DNA of 34,981 nucleotides from Flavobacteriales bacterium (GCA_018608405.1 JABAZP010000029.1:1-34981); one strand, 5' to 3'. Counted from the first letter of the stretch, positions 26,308-34,470 are shown. Translations and numbers: made by a program. Notes: generated by a model not told the origin, from the sequence alone.

Positions 26308-27366
26308 TTAGGCGATTGTAATGTCCTTATTCAAATACACATCTTGTATGGCGATCAATAGTTGAACTCCTTCTTCTACCGGCTTTTGAAACGCCTTTCT
26401 TCCTGAAATTAAACCGTGTCCACCGGCCCTTTTATTAACTACTGCTGTCGTTACTGCTTCAGTTAAATCTGATGCTCCCGCTGAAGCCCCTCCAGAATTA
26501 ATCAACCCAGCTCTTCCCATGTAACAATTCGCAACTTGATAACGACACAAGTCCACTGGATGATCTGTAGTTAATTCAGAATAAACCTTAGGGTGAGTTT
26601 TTGCAAAATTAAGTGCATTAAAACCACCATTATTTGTCGGTAATTTTTGCTTGATAATGTCTGCTTGAATAGTAACGCCTAAGTGATTAGCTTGCCCAGT
26701 TATATCCGTTGAAGTATGATAATCTACGCCGTCTTTTTTGAAATCACTATTTCTGAGGTAGCACCATAAAATGGTTGCCATTCCCAACTCATGCGCTCTT
26801 TCGAATGCTTGAGCAATTTCTATTATTTGTCTGTTGCTATCTTCAGAACCAAAGTAAATGGTTGCTCCTACAGCTGTTGCTCCTAAGTTCCATGCTTCCT
26901 CAACCGATCCAAATGAAATTTGAGAATAAGTGTTGGGGTATGTCAACAATTCATTGTGATTTAGCTTCACAATAAACGGAATTTTGTGGGCATATTTTCT
27001 AGAAACAGATGCTAAAACTCCAAAAGTTGACGCTACCGCGTTGCAACCACCTTCTATCGCTAATTTTACAATATTCTCAGGATCAAAATAAATAGGATTA
27101 GGGACAAATGATGCTCCTGCTGTATGCTCAATTCCTTGATCTACAGGTAGCATAGAGAGGTAGCCTGTATTGGCCAATCTTCCGTGACCGTATAGTGCTT
27201 CTAAACTCTTTAAAACTTGGTTGCTTCTATTAGTTTCCTTAAAAACTCGATCCACAAAATCAGCTCCTGGTAAGTGTAATAAATCTTTAGAAATAGTTGA
27301 ACAGGTGTGATTTAAAAGTGAATCTGCATCCGATCCTAAAAGTTCTTCAATGTTGTTGATAGACAT
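26308..27366 (-). CDS. fbaB: Class I fructose-bisphosphate aldolase (DhnA/FbaB type)
   Basis: A 352-residue class I (Schiff-base) aldolase of the DeoC/LacD/DhnA fold, the same length as E. coli FbaB. It cleaves fructose 1,6-bisphosphate to two triose phosphates. Family features: [15 protein letters not shown] near residue 73, [11 protein letters not shown] near 133 with a lysine in the barrel, [36 protein letters not shown] (a second lysine position, the more likely Schiff-base strand) and the phosphate-binding region [14 protein letters not shown] and [12 protein letters not shown]. The gene is immediately followed by accD with no gap. A TAGCTTTG promoter element lies 27 nt upstream. Confidence 0.9.
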   Translation of the reverse strand: MSINNIEELLGSDADSLLNHTCSTISKDLLHLPGADFVDRVFKETNRSNQVLKSLEALYGHGRLANTGYLSMLPVDQGIEHTAGASFVPNPIYFDPENIVKLAIEGGCNAVASTFGVLASVSRKYAHKIPFIVKLNHNELLTYPNTYSQISFGSVEEAWNLGATAVGATIYFGSEDSNRQIIEIAQAFERAHELGMATILWCYLRNSDFKKDGVDYHTSTDITGQANHLGVTIQADIIKQKLPTNNGGFNALNFAKTHPKVYSELTTDHPVDLCRYQVANCYMGRAGLINSGGASAGASDLTEAVTTAVVNKRAGGHGLISGRKAFQKPVEEGVQLLIAIQDVYLNKDITIA

Positions 27367-27392
27367 ATATAATCAATGTTGTAAAAGAGGGA

Positions 27393-27400
27393 CAAAGCTA
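27393..27400 (-). promoter_or_regulatory. Bacteroidota -7 promoter element of fbaB-accD (TAGCTTTG)
   Basis: Matches TAnnTTTG, 26 nt before the aldolase ATG, in the 158-bp gap after the TamL gene. I could not assign a -33 element; the upstream sequence is uniformly AT-rich. No terminator hairpin for the TamL gene was recognised in this gap. Confidence 0.45.
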
Positions 27401-27524
27401 ATAAAAATATAAACTTTAATTTTTCATTTCTTTCAGTTTTTGAATTAACAGAAACTTCTTTGAGCTGAAGGTTATCTTGGCTGATAAATTCTAACTCGAC
27501 TGAAAAATATTCCAAATTGAACCA

Positions 27525-29858
27525 TTAAAAGGGATAACCAATTCCTAGGTTTAAATTGGTTTGATTCCATTGTGGTTCAAGTAAATTCGGATTATCGGCT
27601 GATGGGTCTTTTAATTTAGTTGCTCCATCAAATCGCAAAATGAAAAAGCTAAAGTTCAAGCGTAATCCAACTCCAAAACCAATGGCCGTGCCATCCCAGA
27701 GTCTGTCAAATTTGAATTCTGTTTCGTCTCTTGTTCCTTGTTGCTGATAATTCCAGATGTTTCCTGCGTCTACAAATAAGGCTCCTTCAATGATATTGGT
27801 GACGGGTATTCTCCATTCAACATTCCCTTCAAGGCTAACGTTACCAATTTGATCTACATTTCGTTCAATAGAATCGGGTAGGTTTCCGGGCCCTAATTCT
27901 CTTGCTCGCCATGCTCGTAACCCATTTGCTCCGCCTGCGTAGAAACTTTTCTCAAAAGGCATAGCGATACTATTTCCGTAAGGTAATCCAAGGCCTGAAG
28001 CAAAGCGATAAACAATTTTATTCCAATTGAATTTCTGAAAATAGCGAAAGTCAATGTCCGCCCTAGCATATTGCGCATATCGAATACCAGCAATGTTTTT
28101 TGAACCATCTTCATTTGTATTATCGTTCCATGAATTAGAAGTTGCAGCCAATAGGTTTCCGGCGGTTTCGATGTTACTTCTGAAGTATATATGGTTCTTT
28201 AACTTGTTTGAATTCTGAGTATTCAATATAAAGGTGTATTTCAACGCTAAAATAAAGTTATCCGTATAACTGTTTCGTAAAAACGGATTCTGAATATTAT
28301 TTAGCACCTCTGAAAAGCTCTGAGACGGGTCTAGTTTAATGTAACTCAAATCGAACGGTTGGATGATGTGTGTCTTGGTTACTGACTCGTTCCAATTATA
28401 GTTAATGTAAGTTTTGTAAACGTTTCTACGATAATCTGGTCGATCTTGAAGGTTGTAGGAAGCGTTAAACGAAGTTCTTGGGTTTCCTCTTTGGGAAATT
28501 TTATCAGAAGCAAACGGCAGCAAGAATCGCGGTACTTCTAGACTTACCTTAGGTCCAAATTCTAAGGTGTTAAAAGGCAAAGCCCCGTCCCACAGTTCTC
28601 GTTGTTCTTCATTTGTAAAGATAGTTTGTGCTTCTAAACCACCATTGAAACTTACATTTAAGATTTCGGCTCCCTTAAAAGTGTTGTTGTTTTGAAAGTT
28701 TACCGTCGCATTTACTCCTAAGTTTCCACCATTGTTGGTTCCTTCAGTTTCTACGGTAATTGATTTCTGCTTTCTTGGACGCAAGGTAATTGTTGCATTC
28801 AATACATTTCCATTGGAATAATAATCAGGTGAATATTGAATGTTGACGTAAGAGAAGACTCTTAAACCTGCGAGGTTTCGATATGTTTCTTCTTGATTTT
28901 TTAGACTAAAAAGTCCTCCTGGTCGCAAGTAGGTAATTCTTGAAATTGCTTTTTCTCTGTACTTTCCTAATAACCCTAGAAAAGTCATATTGTCTGCATA
29001 AGTAGTGTCTGAATTCAATAATTCTCCATTTGGAGATTCCATTTGAACGAAAACAATGTTAATTAAAAAGGTTTGATGAGTGCCTTCAATTAAGGAATCT
29101 GTATTGAAATAATTAAATGTTGGGTTTTTAATTTTGATAGTAACAGATGCGGACTTTGTTTTTTGTGATGTATCCGCTTCAAATAAAATATACTCTCTTG
29201 AGAACTGATAATAGCCATTGTTTTTTAACAATCGCTCGATTCGTAGCCGTTCCTCATTCAGTTTGTCAAGGTTAAAGGGATCATACACTTTGAGAACACT
29301 TTTATTCCTTTCTGCTAGAACTATTTTTTTAATCTTTTCATCTTTAATACTCTCGTGAATACTTGAGATTAGGTACTGTTGATTTTTTGTGATGTTAAAG
29401 TTTAACTGAACTTTTTGAGAAGGCTTTTTAGAAAACCACCGTTTTTGGGTGTCCGCTTCAACCGACACCGTATTTTCGTAATATCCTTTATTGTTGAGAA
29501 AGCGGTGCATCAAATCAACTGATTTCTCATTCAACGTGGAGTCGTAGATGACCGGTGGTTCACCTAATTTGTTTTTTATTTTAGAGTCTTCCTTTTTATT
29601 GAAGAGATTATAAATTCCTAAATATAGTCTGAAAACACCTAGTAACTTTCTATTGGGCTGTTGGTTAGATATACTTTTTAAGTCGTCATTATACCTCTTT
29701 TTACCCTCTGTTTCAATGTTTATAGAAGTCAGTAATAGTTCCTCATCTTTTAAAAGTTTCGTTGACCGACAAGCATTCAGTGAAAACAAAACGACAAGCC
29801 CCAACAAAAAAGTATTTTTGAAGCTTAATAGAAAAGGAGAGTGTCGCTGATTCTTCAT
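27525..29858 (-). CDS. tamL: Omp85-family outer-membrane lipoprotein, TamL-like
   Basis: A 777-residue outer-membrane assembly protein. The signal peptide ends in a lipobox (LVVLFSLNACRST), the mark of TamL, the lipidated TamA-like Omp85 protein of Bacteroidota. POTRA-like segments occupy roughly residues 45-370 (KGYYENTVSVEADT, NGYYQFSREYILFEAD, FSYVNIQYSPDYYS). A 16-stranded barrel follows, containing the loop-6 motif GANGLRAWRARELGPG near residue 665 and ending in a terminal aromatic strand (NLNLGIGYPF). The C-terminal Phe is the outer-membrane signature. A tamB gene, its usual downstream partner, is absent here: the next gene is the aldolase. Its start lies 22 nt from the divergent rRNA methyltransferase, a common neighbour of TamL. 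Confidence 0.88.
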   Translation of the reverse strand: MKNQRHSPFLLSFKNTFLLGLVVLFSLNACRSTKLLKDEELLLTSINIETEGKKRYNDDLKSISNQQPNRKLLGVFRLYLGIYNLFNKKEDSKIKNKLGEPPVIYDSTLNEKSVDLMHRFLNNKGYYENTVSVEADTQKRWFSKKPSQKVQLNFNITKNQQYLISSIHESIKDEKIKKIVLAERNKSVLKVYDPFNLDKLNEERLRIERLLKNNGYYQFSREYILFEADTSQKTKSASVTIKIKNPTFNYFNTDSLIEGTHQTFLINIVFVQMESPNGELLNSDTTYADNMTFLGLLGKYREKAISRITYLRPGGLFSLKNQEETYRNLAGLRVFSYVNIQYSPDYYSNGNVLNATITLRPRKQKSITVETEGTNNGGNLGVNATVNFQNNNTFKGAEILNVSFNGGLEAQTIFTNEEQRELWDGALPFNTLEFGPKVSLEVPRFLLPFASDKISQRGNPRTSFNASYNLQDRPDYRRNVYKTYINYNWNESVTKTHIIQPFDLSYIKLDPSQSFSEVLNNIQNPFLRNSYTDNFILALKYTFILNTQNSNKLKNHIYFRSNIETAGNLLAATSNSWNDNTNEDGSKNIAGIRYAQYARADIDFRYFQKFNWNKIVYRFASGLGLPYGNSIAMPFEKSFYAGGANGLRAWRARELGPGNLPDSIERNVDQIGNVSLEGNVEWRIPVTNIIEGALFVDAGNIWNYQQQGTRDETEFKFDRLWDGTAIGFGVGLRLNFSFFILRFDGATKLKDPSADNPNLLEPQWNQTNLNLGIGYPF

Positions 29859-29879
29859 AAAAAAGCGAAATTAGTCAAT

Positions 29880-30608
29880 ATGATGAGCTTAACTAAAAGG
29901 GAAGAAAAATTAATTGTTTCGTTGCAGCACAAGAAGTTTCGTAAAACAGAAGGCTTATTTATTGTGGAAGGCTTGAAAATGGTAGAAGAAGCTATTGCCT
30001 CAGACTTTACAGTAAAGTTTGTGGTGACAAGTATAGATTTCCATGCTGAGCAAGTTGAATTAAAACAGTGCGACGGTCGAACGATGCAGCGAATTTCAGC
30101 CTTTAAAACAGCCCCAGGAGTTTTGGCGGTTGTTGAACTTCCTAGTTTAAGCGAAGGAGTTTACTCGCCGATAACACTAGTGGCGGAGAATGTTCAAGAT
30201 CCGGGTAATTTGGGAACCATTATCAGAACGGCAGATGCTTTGGGTGTAAAAACAATCGTTTGTTCGCTCGATTGTGTCGATCATTTTAGCCCAAAAGTAG
30301 TACAAGCTACCATGGGATCTATTTTTAGAATGAATGTGTTGGTGCGAGATTTATTTCACTATTTGGAAGAATTACCTGCTTCAACGCCGATTTATGCGGC
30401 ACATTTAGAAGGTGATAACTTATACCAAACACAAATTACAGCACCTTGCGTTTTAGTGGTCGGAAATGAATCGCAAGGCATGAGCGATGAATTAACTTCC
30501 AAGGTGACCCAGAAATTAAAAATTCCAATGGCAGGTAAAGCTGAGTCTTTTAATGTATCAATTGCTACAGCTATTATCTTGGGAGAATTTAGTAGGCAGT
30601 TGGGGTAG
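29880..30608 (+). CDS. SpoU/TrmH-family RNA 2'-O-methyltransferase
   Basis: A 242-residue SPOUT methyltransferase that ribose-methylates tRNA or 23S rRNA. The N-terminal substrate-binding part begins LTKREEKLIVSLQHKKFRKT. The catalytic knot shows the three family motifs: ENVQDPGNLGTIIRTADALG (about residues 97-116), VVGNESQGMSD (about 194-204) and MAGKAESFNVSIATAIILGE (about 216-235). I chose ATG 29880 (or 29883) because the frame's ATG at 29841 lies inside the divergent TamL gene and adds 13 odd residues. The exact target nucleotide cannot be told. It is the last core gene before the accessory region. Confidence 0.9.
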   Translation: MMSLTKREEKLIVSLQHKKFRKTEGLFIVEGLKMVEEAIASDFTVKFVVTSIDFHAEQVELKQCDGRTMQRISAFKTAPGVLAVVELPSLSEGVYSPITLVAENVQDPGNLGTIIRTADALGVKTIVCSLDCVDHFSPKVVQATMGSIFRMNVLVRDLFHYLEELPASTPIYAAHLEGDNLYQTQITAPCVLVVGNESQGMSDELTSKVTQKLKIPMAGKAESFNVSIATAIILGEFSRQLG

Positions 30609-30792
30609 AGGTTAGCTGACCGAGCTATGAAAAACAAACCTTAGCTGCTTTTGAACGACTTACTTTAAACCAATGATTTATTGAACTGGCTTAGCACATG
30701 ACATATACACGGTGTGCCTGTTGCACAACTTTCTGTTGATAAAGATAAGCGTTAAGTTTTAGAATAAAGCCTTAAGGTGTTTACCTTTAGGT

Positions 30793-30918
30793 ATGCAAGG
30801 CAAGAAAACATACCAAGAGAAGCTATTTGCTTCATTTTCTTTGAGTAGTCGGGTACCGGAAGATAACTTTTACCGCCAACTTCGAGGAGTTTTGAATTTA
30901 GATTATTTAAAGGGTTAA
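30793..30918 (+). pseudogene. 5' remnant of an IS1182-type transposase
   Basis: A 41-codon reading frame, MQGKKTYQEKLFASFSLSSR continuing RVPEDNFYRQLRGVLNLDYL, matches the conserved N-terminus of IS1182-family transposases (normally 450-550 residues), then hits a stop at 30916-30918. About 75 nt upstream lies TGTTGCACAACTT (30719-30731), which resembles terminal repeats of such elements. Nothing of the DDE catalytic part remains. The sequence changes directly into the first attC-like palindrome at 30946, so the element was cut off by the cassette array's edge. The remaining gap, 30609-30790, holds no gene that I can see. Confidence 0.6.
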
Positions 30919-30945
30919 TTGATAGTGGTGTTTTTTTTAAATGGC

Positions 30946-31077
30946 ATACAACGGATGGAAATAAGAAACGTAGGGCATTTCGAAGCACCTATCTGTAAAG
31001 TTACCGTGCCGTCTATTAAATGTTATACTGTTCAAGTTTAGCACTTTACGCCCTATGTTTTTTATTTTTTGTTGGCA
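30946..31077. repeat. attC-like site 1 (132 bp imperfect palindrome)
   Basis: Outer boxes ATACAAC (30946-30952) and GTTGGCA (31071-31077). The arms pair through AAATAAGAAACG (30959-30970) against its near-complement in the right arm (differences are G-T type), then TAGGGC (30971-30976) with GCCCTA (31050-31055). An inner stem GTAAAGT (30995-31001) pairs with ACTTTAC (31043-31049). This is the organisation of an integron attC: conserved AAC/GTT ends, imperfect stem and variable loop. It lies 11 nt after the stop codon of the lipoprotein gene at 31089 and has the same length as site 2. Confidence 0.65.
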
Positions 31078-31088
31078 ACAGTACTTCT

Positions 31089-31481
31089 TTATTGAATATC
31101 ATCATCTGTAATTGTAAACGCACAATCTTCTCTTGAATTTCTGCCATCTTTACTTTCTCTAATCCAATTGTCAGGATTCATTATGTCTTTCGTTAGAGTT
31201 TTGCTATTGGTAATTGTTATTTCTACTGAGTCAATCATTTGTGTACAAGTGAATGAATTATCAACAAAACTCCCCATCTGGTCATCCCAAAAGATTGCTT
31301 TGGATTCATTTGACATAATAGTTACAGGTTCATTACTCCCATAAATCGTAGTTAATTTAATTGTAATTGATTCTGCTGTTTCATTGTCAATAGTTTTCGT
31401 AAATGTAGTTCCTCCCTCGCAGGATATCAATGATATTATTAAGGTTATTAAACTGATATATAAAATACTTTTTATCTTCAT
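31089..31481 (-). CDS. Small lipoprotein of unknown function in a cassette
   Basis: A 130-residue lipoprotein. Signal MKIKSILYISLITLIISLIS ends in a Cys21 lipobox (LISC). The mature part is acidic and beta-strand-like (ESITIKLTTIYGSNEPVTIM, SVEITITNSKTL), with a few further cysteines that might form a disulfide (FTCTQM and EDCAF). No family recognised. The gene occupies the whole space between two attC-like palindromes, one gene per cassette, with its 3' end 11 nt from site 1. About 113 nt of leader precede it, without a convincing promoter. Confidence 0.65.
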   Translation of the reverse strand: MKIKSILYISLITLIISLISCEGGTTFTKTIDNETAESITIKLTTIYGSNEPVTIMSNESKAIFWDDQMGSFVDNSFTCTQMIDSVEITITNSKTLTKDIMNPDNWIRESKDGRNSREDCAFTITDDDIQ

Positions 31482-31594
31482 TTCTTATGTTTTTAATGCG
31501 TCAAACTTTAAATTACCACCTTAACAGATGGTAAAATTCTGTTTTGGTTGTCTGTCTTCATAATATTTTATGCAATCACTCTTGTCAGTATTGT

Positions 31595-31726
31595 TGCCAA
31601 CGTCTAGTATAAGAGCAGTAGCGGATTTAGATACTCTTACTTTCGGAAAGCAATATACTTAAATAAACAAAAAAACGGTTTGGGTGTATGCACCCAAACC
31701 GCTATTGATTTTATACCTTGTTGGCA
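31595..31726. repeat. attC-like site 2 (132 bp imperfect palindrome)
   Basis: Perfectly complementary outer boxes TGCCAAC (31595-31601) and GTTGGCA (31720-31726). In the arms, GTATAA pairs with TTATAC and TAGCGG (31619-31624) with CCGCTA (31699-31704), with mismatches between, as in attC sites. It lies 4 nt after the stop codon of the T9SS protein gene at 31731, typical of a cassette's recombination site. The terminator of that gene is nested within the loop. Confidence 0.75.
31668..31701 (-). terminator. Terminator nested in attC-like site 2
   Basis: A perfect 11-bp stem CGGTTTGGGTG (31676-31686) with its complement (31691-31701) and a TATG loop, followed on the minus strand by a run of seven T. 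It is correctly placed to end the T9SS protein transcript at 31731. Confidence 0.85.
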
Positions 31727-31730
31727 TTAG

Positions 31731-33191
31731 TTATTCTTTTATTATTTTTCTTGTTGTGCTACCTAAATCTGTTTGGATGTACAATAAATAAACACCTGAT
31801 GATAGAAAAGATGTATTTAAATTAGATTCATTTGATATAGAATTGTCAATATACAATTCAGAACCCTTCATATCTAATATTTTAATAGTTTCAATCAGAT
31901 GTGATCCCTCAACTTTAATATTAACTATGTCCTGAAATGGGTTTGGATAGGTTTTGACAATATTATCTAGTAAAGAAGATTCATCAATACTCAAAGCCGA
32001 AAAATCAACTATTTCAAGACTATTTCTTAAAGGGGTTGAACTGTCATTGTTATTAAATGCATATCTCTGAGTTATAACTCCATTTGACAACCTTAATTCT
32101 ACGATAGACCCACTGTTTTCATTACCACCTGAACAGGTAATATAAAGCCTCCCATTCGGTGATTCTACGAAAGTACCTAAAGGACTTACTCCCTCTAAAT
32201 CTAGTAAATTGGTAAATGTGAGATTTCCAGTTGCAATTTCAATTTTATAAAATGTGCCTGAATATTGATCTAGAGCTTGTAGTTGTTTTGTAGCCGAATA
32301 TAAAAATCCATTTTTTTCAACAAAACCTCCTTGAGGATCAAATCCTTCCGTATTTAATCCAAAAGTAAAAGAAAAAAGTGTTTGATAATTATTGCCATTT
32401 TTATCAATTTTAAACACATTACCTTTCCCATTGTTTCCTCCTGCTCTAGAAGCCCCATAAAGAAATCCGTCTGACGCTTCAAACAATGGATTGTTTATAG
32501 CAGATTCAAATTGATCTTGTGTAGGCGTTCCTCCACCAGTTGAAGTAAAAATATTTTCTAACAAATTTGATTGCGTATTAAATCGAACTACTGCACCAAA
32601 GTTTACTCCTTGAGCAGTTGTAAAATAAAGGTTCCCATCAGTAGCTTCCATTAATTTACTATCACAAAAACCGTAAGCTGAAGAAGTGATGGTCGCTAAT
32701 ACTTGAATTGTATTTGTATTTACATCGTACGACCATATTTTTCCATCATCGGATAAAGTAGGCCCAGATATGGGACTAGCAGCATATAGTAAACCACTTG
32801 CGCTAAGTACTGGGCTATCGTTATGACTATAACCAGTTAAAGATAATTCATCAAAATATTGAATAACTTGAAAGTTATTAGTCAATGGGTCAAACTCGAA
32901 AAAGGAACCCAATTTAACTGTAGCACCTGCATTGGCAATTTGCCCTTCAATGTTCGTTAACCCATAGAGTTTCCCATTATTAGCTAATGTTAAGCCAGCA
33001 GTTGGCCTACCTCCTGTAGTAGTTGAGAAATCAAATACCTTCTCATAATTTTGACCATTTTGATCAACTCTGTATATAGTTCCGAGATTGTTTGTTCCTC
33101 CTTCCAGTGTTGTACCATACATATATATCTGAGCACTTACAGATCCATATATTAATAGATTTAAAAGTAGTCCAAGTATTATTTTATTCAT
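31731..33191 (-). CDS. T9SS-secreted repeat protein with GloVer-type repeats
   Basis: A 486-residue exported protein. A Sec signal (MNKIILGLLLNLLIYGSVSAQ) is followed by repeats with the pattern YGxTxxGGxNxxGTIYR and GNNYxxLFSF (for example YGTTLEGGTNNLGTIYR near residue 25 and FLYGASRAGGNNGKGNVFKI near 240). This is the TIGR03803 'choice-of-anchor tandem repeat GloVer' type, likely a beta-propeller. The last 75 residues are a type A T9SS C-terminal sorting domain (TYPNPFQDIVNIKVEG, IKILDMKGSELY, LSSGVYLLYIQTD, then KIIKE). It is therefore secreted through the outer membrane and cleaved. It is a single gene filling a cassette between attC-like site 2 and the hairpin next to the integrase. Function unknown; orientation places its 3' end 4 nt from site 2. 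Confidence 0.85.
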   Translation of the reverse strand: MNKIILGLLLNLLIYGSVSAQIYMYGTTLEGGTNNLGTIYRVDQNGQNYEKVFDFSTTTGGRPTAGLTLANNGKLYGLTNIEGQIANAGATVKLGSFFEFDPLTNNFQVIQYFDELSLTGYSHNDSPVLSASGLLYAASPISGPTLSDDGKIWSYDVNTNTIQVLATITSSAYGFCDSKLMEATDGNLYFTTAQGVNFGAVVRFNTQSNLLENIFTSTGGGTPTQDQFESAINNPLFEASDGFLYGASRAGGNNGKGNVFKIDKNGNNYQTLFSFTFGLNTEGFDPQGGFVEKNGFLYSATKQLQALDQYSGTFYKIEIATGNLTFTNLLDLEGVSPLGTFVESPNGRLYITCSGGNENSGSIVELRLSNGVITQRYAFNNNDSSTPLRNSLEIVDFSALSIDESSLLDNIVKTYPNPFQDIVNIKVEGSHLIETIKILDMKGSELYIDNSISNESNLNTSFLSSGVYLLYIQTDLGSTTRKIIKE

Positions 33192-33241
33192 AAAAGATGT
33201 TTTTTTAGTTAAAAATTAAAAGTACATTATTTCATAATTAA

Positions 33242-33301
33242 TGCCAACATCCGGATAAACGGAAAGGTGCGTTTATATACCTTTCATCCGTATAGTTTAT
33301 T
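33242..33301. repeat. Short attC- or attI-like site between integrase and first cassette
   Basis: A 60-bp imperfect palindrome beginning TGCCAAC (33242-33248). The stem pairs CGGAT (33252-33256) with ATCCG (33286-33290), and GAAAGGT (33262-33268) with ACCTTTC (33279-33285), with a bulge of extra bases on the left arm. The right-hand box GTTTATT (33295-33301) overlaps the integrase stop codon at 33300-33302. Its position, between the integrase 3' end and the first cassette, is where an attI would sit in an integron with 'reversed' integrase. It has no U-tract, which argues against a plain terminator. Confidence 0.5.
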
Positions 33302-34436
33302 ATATTTTCAAATATAAGCTACCTAACTGGTTTTTAACGCCTAACTGAAAATCTGTTGCAACATGTGTATAAACTTCAGTGGTTTTTAAACTATTGTGCC
33401 CAAGTAAATTTTGAATCTTTCGCAGGTCTGTACCGTCTTCTAACAAATGAGTTGCAAAACTATGCCGTAGCATGTGAGTGGTTACTTTAGTGCTAACACC
33501 TGCCTTGTATCCTGCGTTTCGAACAACTTTTAAAATACTAGTTGCAGAATACTGTCCGCCTTTTTGACCCTCAAATAAATAATACTTTGGTCTGTATTCT
33601 TTAAAGTATTGGCGTAAAAGATCTAAAAGATAACTGCTTAGAGTTGTAATCCTATCTTTTCCTCCCTTGCCATGGATAATTGTAATCGTCATTCGATCAC
33701 TATTAATATGCTCAGGTAATAATTCCAAAGCTTCAGATCTACGTAGTCCCGCAGAGTAAATTAATGCAATCAAACATTTATGCTTTAAGTTGGTGGTACA
33801 GTCAATCATTTTAATAACAGACTATTTGCTAATTACTTTCGGTAATTGTTCGCGCTTTATCGGTCGGTTTAACTCATAAAAACGATTTGGCATCTGCAGC
33901 ACTATTTCATAATAAAATTTTATAGCATTAATCATTTGATTTATAAATGAATTTGACTTTCCTGCTAAAATTAACTCCTTCATATATTGCTGAATTTCAG
34001 CTTCACCTAAATCATTAATATCTTGATTTTTATAGCGATTTAAAAACCTAGCAAACAAAGAACAATACGTCCTAATCGTGTTGTTGGCATACCTCTTTAT
34101 AATTAGTTTATTCAAATAACTTTCTGGTACGCGGCTAGACAATTCTTCACTAAGATTTAACGCATTCAGCTCATCCAAAGGTCGTATGTTCTTTTTATCG
34201 AAAAAATACTTGCCATCTACCCAAGCAACCCCCCTAAAAGTGTTTAAAATCAAGCAAATATTCTGTTTGTTATTATCAATGTATGCCATGTTAAATTGCT
34301 TGCTGAACTTCACCTCAGGCAAACCCTTTACCAAAGCATTCAACACCTTATTCGGATAAAACTGCAAACCAATCTTCTTTTCACCCCTTATAAAAAGGTG
34401 TTTTAAGGTGATTTTAGACATTTTAGGAGACTCCAT
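33300..34436 (-). pseudogene. Tyrosine recombinase (integrase) with an in-frame amber codon
   Basis: Two adjacent readings in one frame form a single integrase of 378 codons. The first part runs from ATG 34436 (or 34421) for 204 residues to TAG at 33822-33824; the frame then continues SVIKMIDCTT through to 33300. Residues 1-100 are an N-terminal extension, and about 105-200 are the SAM-like core-binding domain (LIIKRYANNTIRTYCSLFAR). The catalytic domain has all residues: Arg232 (GLRRSE), Lys257 (GKGGKDR), His321 and Arg324 (HMLRHS), His347 (LGHNS) and Tyr356 (VYTH). Family members usually read LPKVxSKEE here, so a Glu (GAG) to TAG change is likely. An ATG four codons after the stop could restart a catalytic fragment. 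It lacks the extra segment of IntI. Confidence 0.85.
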
Positions 34437-34470
34437 TTAGCATAATTAGATACAATTCAAACAATAAAGC

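Noticed and set aside
30752-30988. Minus-strand 78-codon frame in the gap after the rRNA methyltransferase
   Set aside because: It is antisense to the recognisable IS1182 transposase start and has no protein-like features of its own.
30609-31088. A complete insertion sequence
   Set aside because: Only 41 transposase codons and one possible end are present; there is no right end or catalytic domain.
33242-33301. Ordinary intrinsic terminator of the integrase
   Set aside because: The stem is bulged and has no U-tract on the minus strand, and its TGCCAAC box matches site 2. A site-like role is preferred, although not proven.
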